Shown one piece after another: positions 63,945-64,000 of a DNA stretch of 64,000 nt; the first letter of the stretch is position 1, and every line of letters starts with the position of its first letter. A program made the position numbers and the translations under genes. The notes under the pieces were generated by a model. That model was not told the DNA's origin. It saw only the letters and a program-made list of their open reading frames with translations, and ran no database searches. The DNA is from JBBDMU01 sp040905685 (GTDB taxonomy: Bacteria; Bacteroidota; Rhodothermia; Balneolales; Natronogracilivirgulaceae): assembly GCA_040905685.1 (NCBI GenBank), contig JBBDRB010000040.1, positions 62,001-126,000 of the forward strand, written 5' to 3'.

Positions 63945-63965
63945 GCTGATCCCGGCGCGATCAGC
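63945..63965 (+). repeat. 16-bp repeat copy 2, within a 7-bp hairpin
   Basis: GCTGATC and GATCAGC pair with a 7-nt loop at the right edge, upstream of the sigma factor gene. The last 16 bases match 54951-54966. Too short to be a certain family of repeats. Confidence 0.3.
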
Positions 63966-64000
63966 CTGTTTACGGGCCGGGCAACTTATCTTTCCTAAAG

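Noticed and set aside
1..64000. CRISPR arrays, insertion sequences, phage genes, toxin-antitoxin or defence systems
   Set aside because: None seen; no regularly spaced repeats, transposase or integrase motifs, and no nuclease-helicase clusters other than UvrB and RuvB.

Overview
The window looks like chromosome from a Gram-negative member of the Bacteroidota/FCB group, most likely a Balneolota-like bacterium. The signs are a SusC/SusD outer-membrane pair, two DUF4834-like small membrane proteins, lipoproteins with short lipoboxes, Tat-exported Ntn hydrolases, an arginine deiminase and weak ribosome binding sites. The lineage is an inference from gene content. A run of exactly 100 N at 37528-37627 marks a scaffold gap, so this is a draft or metagenome assembly. 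The window is gene-dense and mostly core. I see no CRISPR array, prophage, insertion sequence or defence island.

Region 1 (1-15.8 kb) is mixed housekeeping: the end of an MCE-family protein, a PpiD/SurA-like foldase, ribD-ribE, a cupin, release factor 3, a SirB1-like protein, a lone arginine deiminase, a site-2 protease, a small lipoprotein, smpB, an NfeD-slipin operon, adenylate kinase, an exported isoaspartyl peptidase and an SGNH hydrolase. Region 2 (16-26.6 kb) is the most accessory-looking part. It holds a GMC oxidoreductase with its Tat-targeted small subunit, then SusC, SusD and a large double-propeller FG-GAP/ASPIC-UnbV lipoprotein. A LacI-type palindrome lies upstream of susC. Together they suggest capture and periplasmic oxidation of a sugar or sugar-like substrate.

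Region 3 (26.6-41.7 kb) carries ispE, a CCA-adding-type enzyme, a CDF transporter, an uncharacterised protein with a ParB/sulfiredoxin-like motif, a sulfatase broken by one frameshift, tRNA-Leu(GAG) with a terminator, two DUF4834-like paralogues, a DUF2071 protein with a coupled lipoprotein, tag, a Gfo/Idh/MocA oxidoreductase, OsmC, a CBS protein, adenine deaminase at the gap, an exported glycosylasparaginase and an unknown 176-residue protein.

Region 4 (41-50 kb) is probably the replication origin neighbourhood: deoxynucleoside kinase, folK, folB and dnaA, a 396-bp AT-rich gap with three DnaA-box-like 9-mers, then prmC, an unknown protein, an outer-membrane protein, eno with a terminator, an RRM protein and recF. 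Region 5 (50-64 kb) has panD-panC-E2 acyltransferase, an M50-CBS protease, tyrA, uvrB, a methyltransferase, metK, ruvB, ppk1 and, at the right edge, an ECF-like sigma factor with a membrane TPR protein. Many tail-to-tail pairs overlap or are separated by under 15 bp, showing a compact genome.
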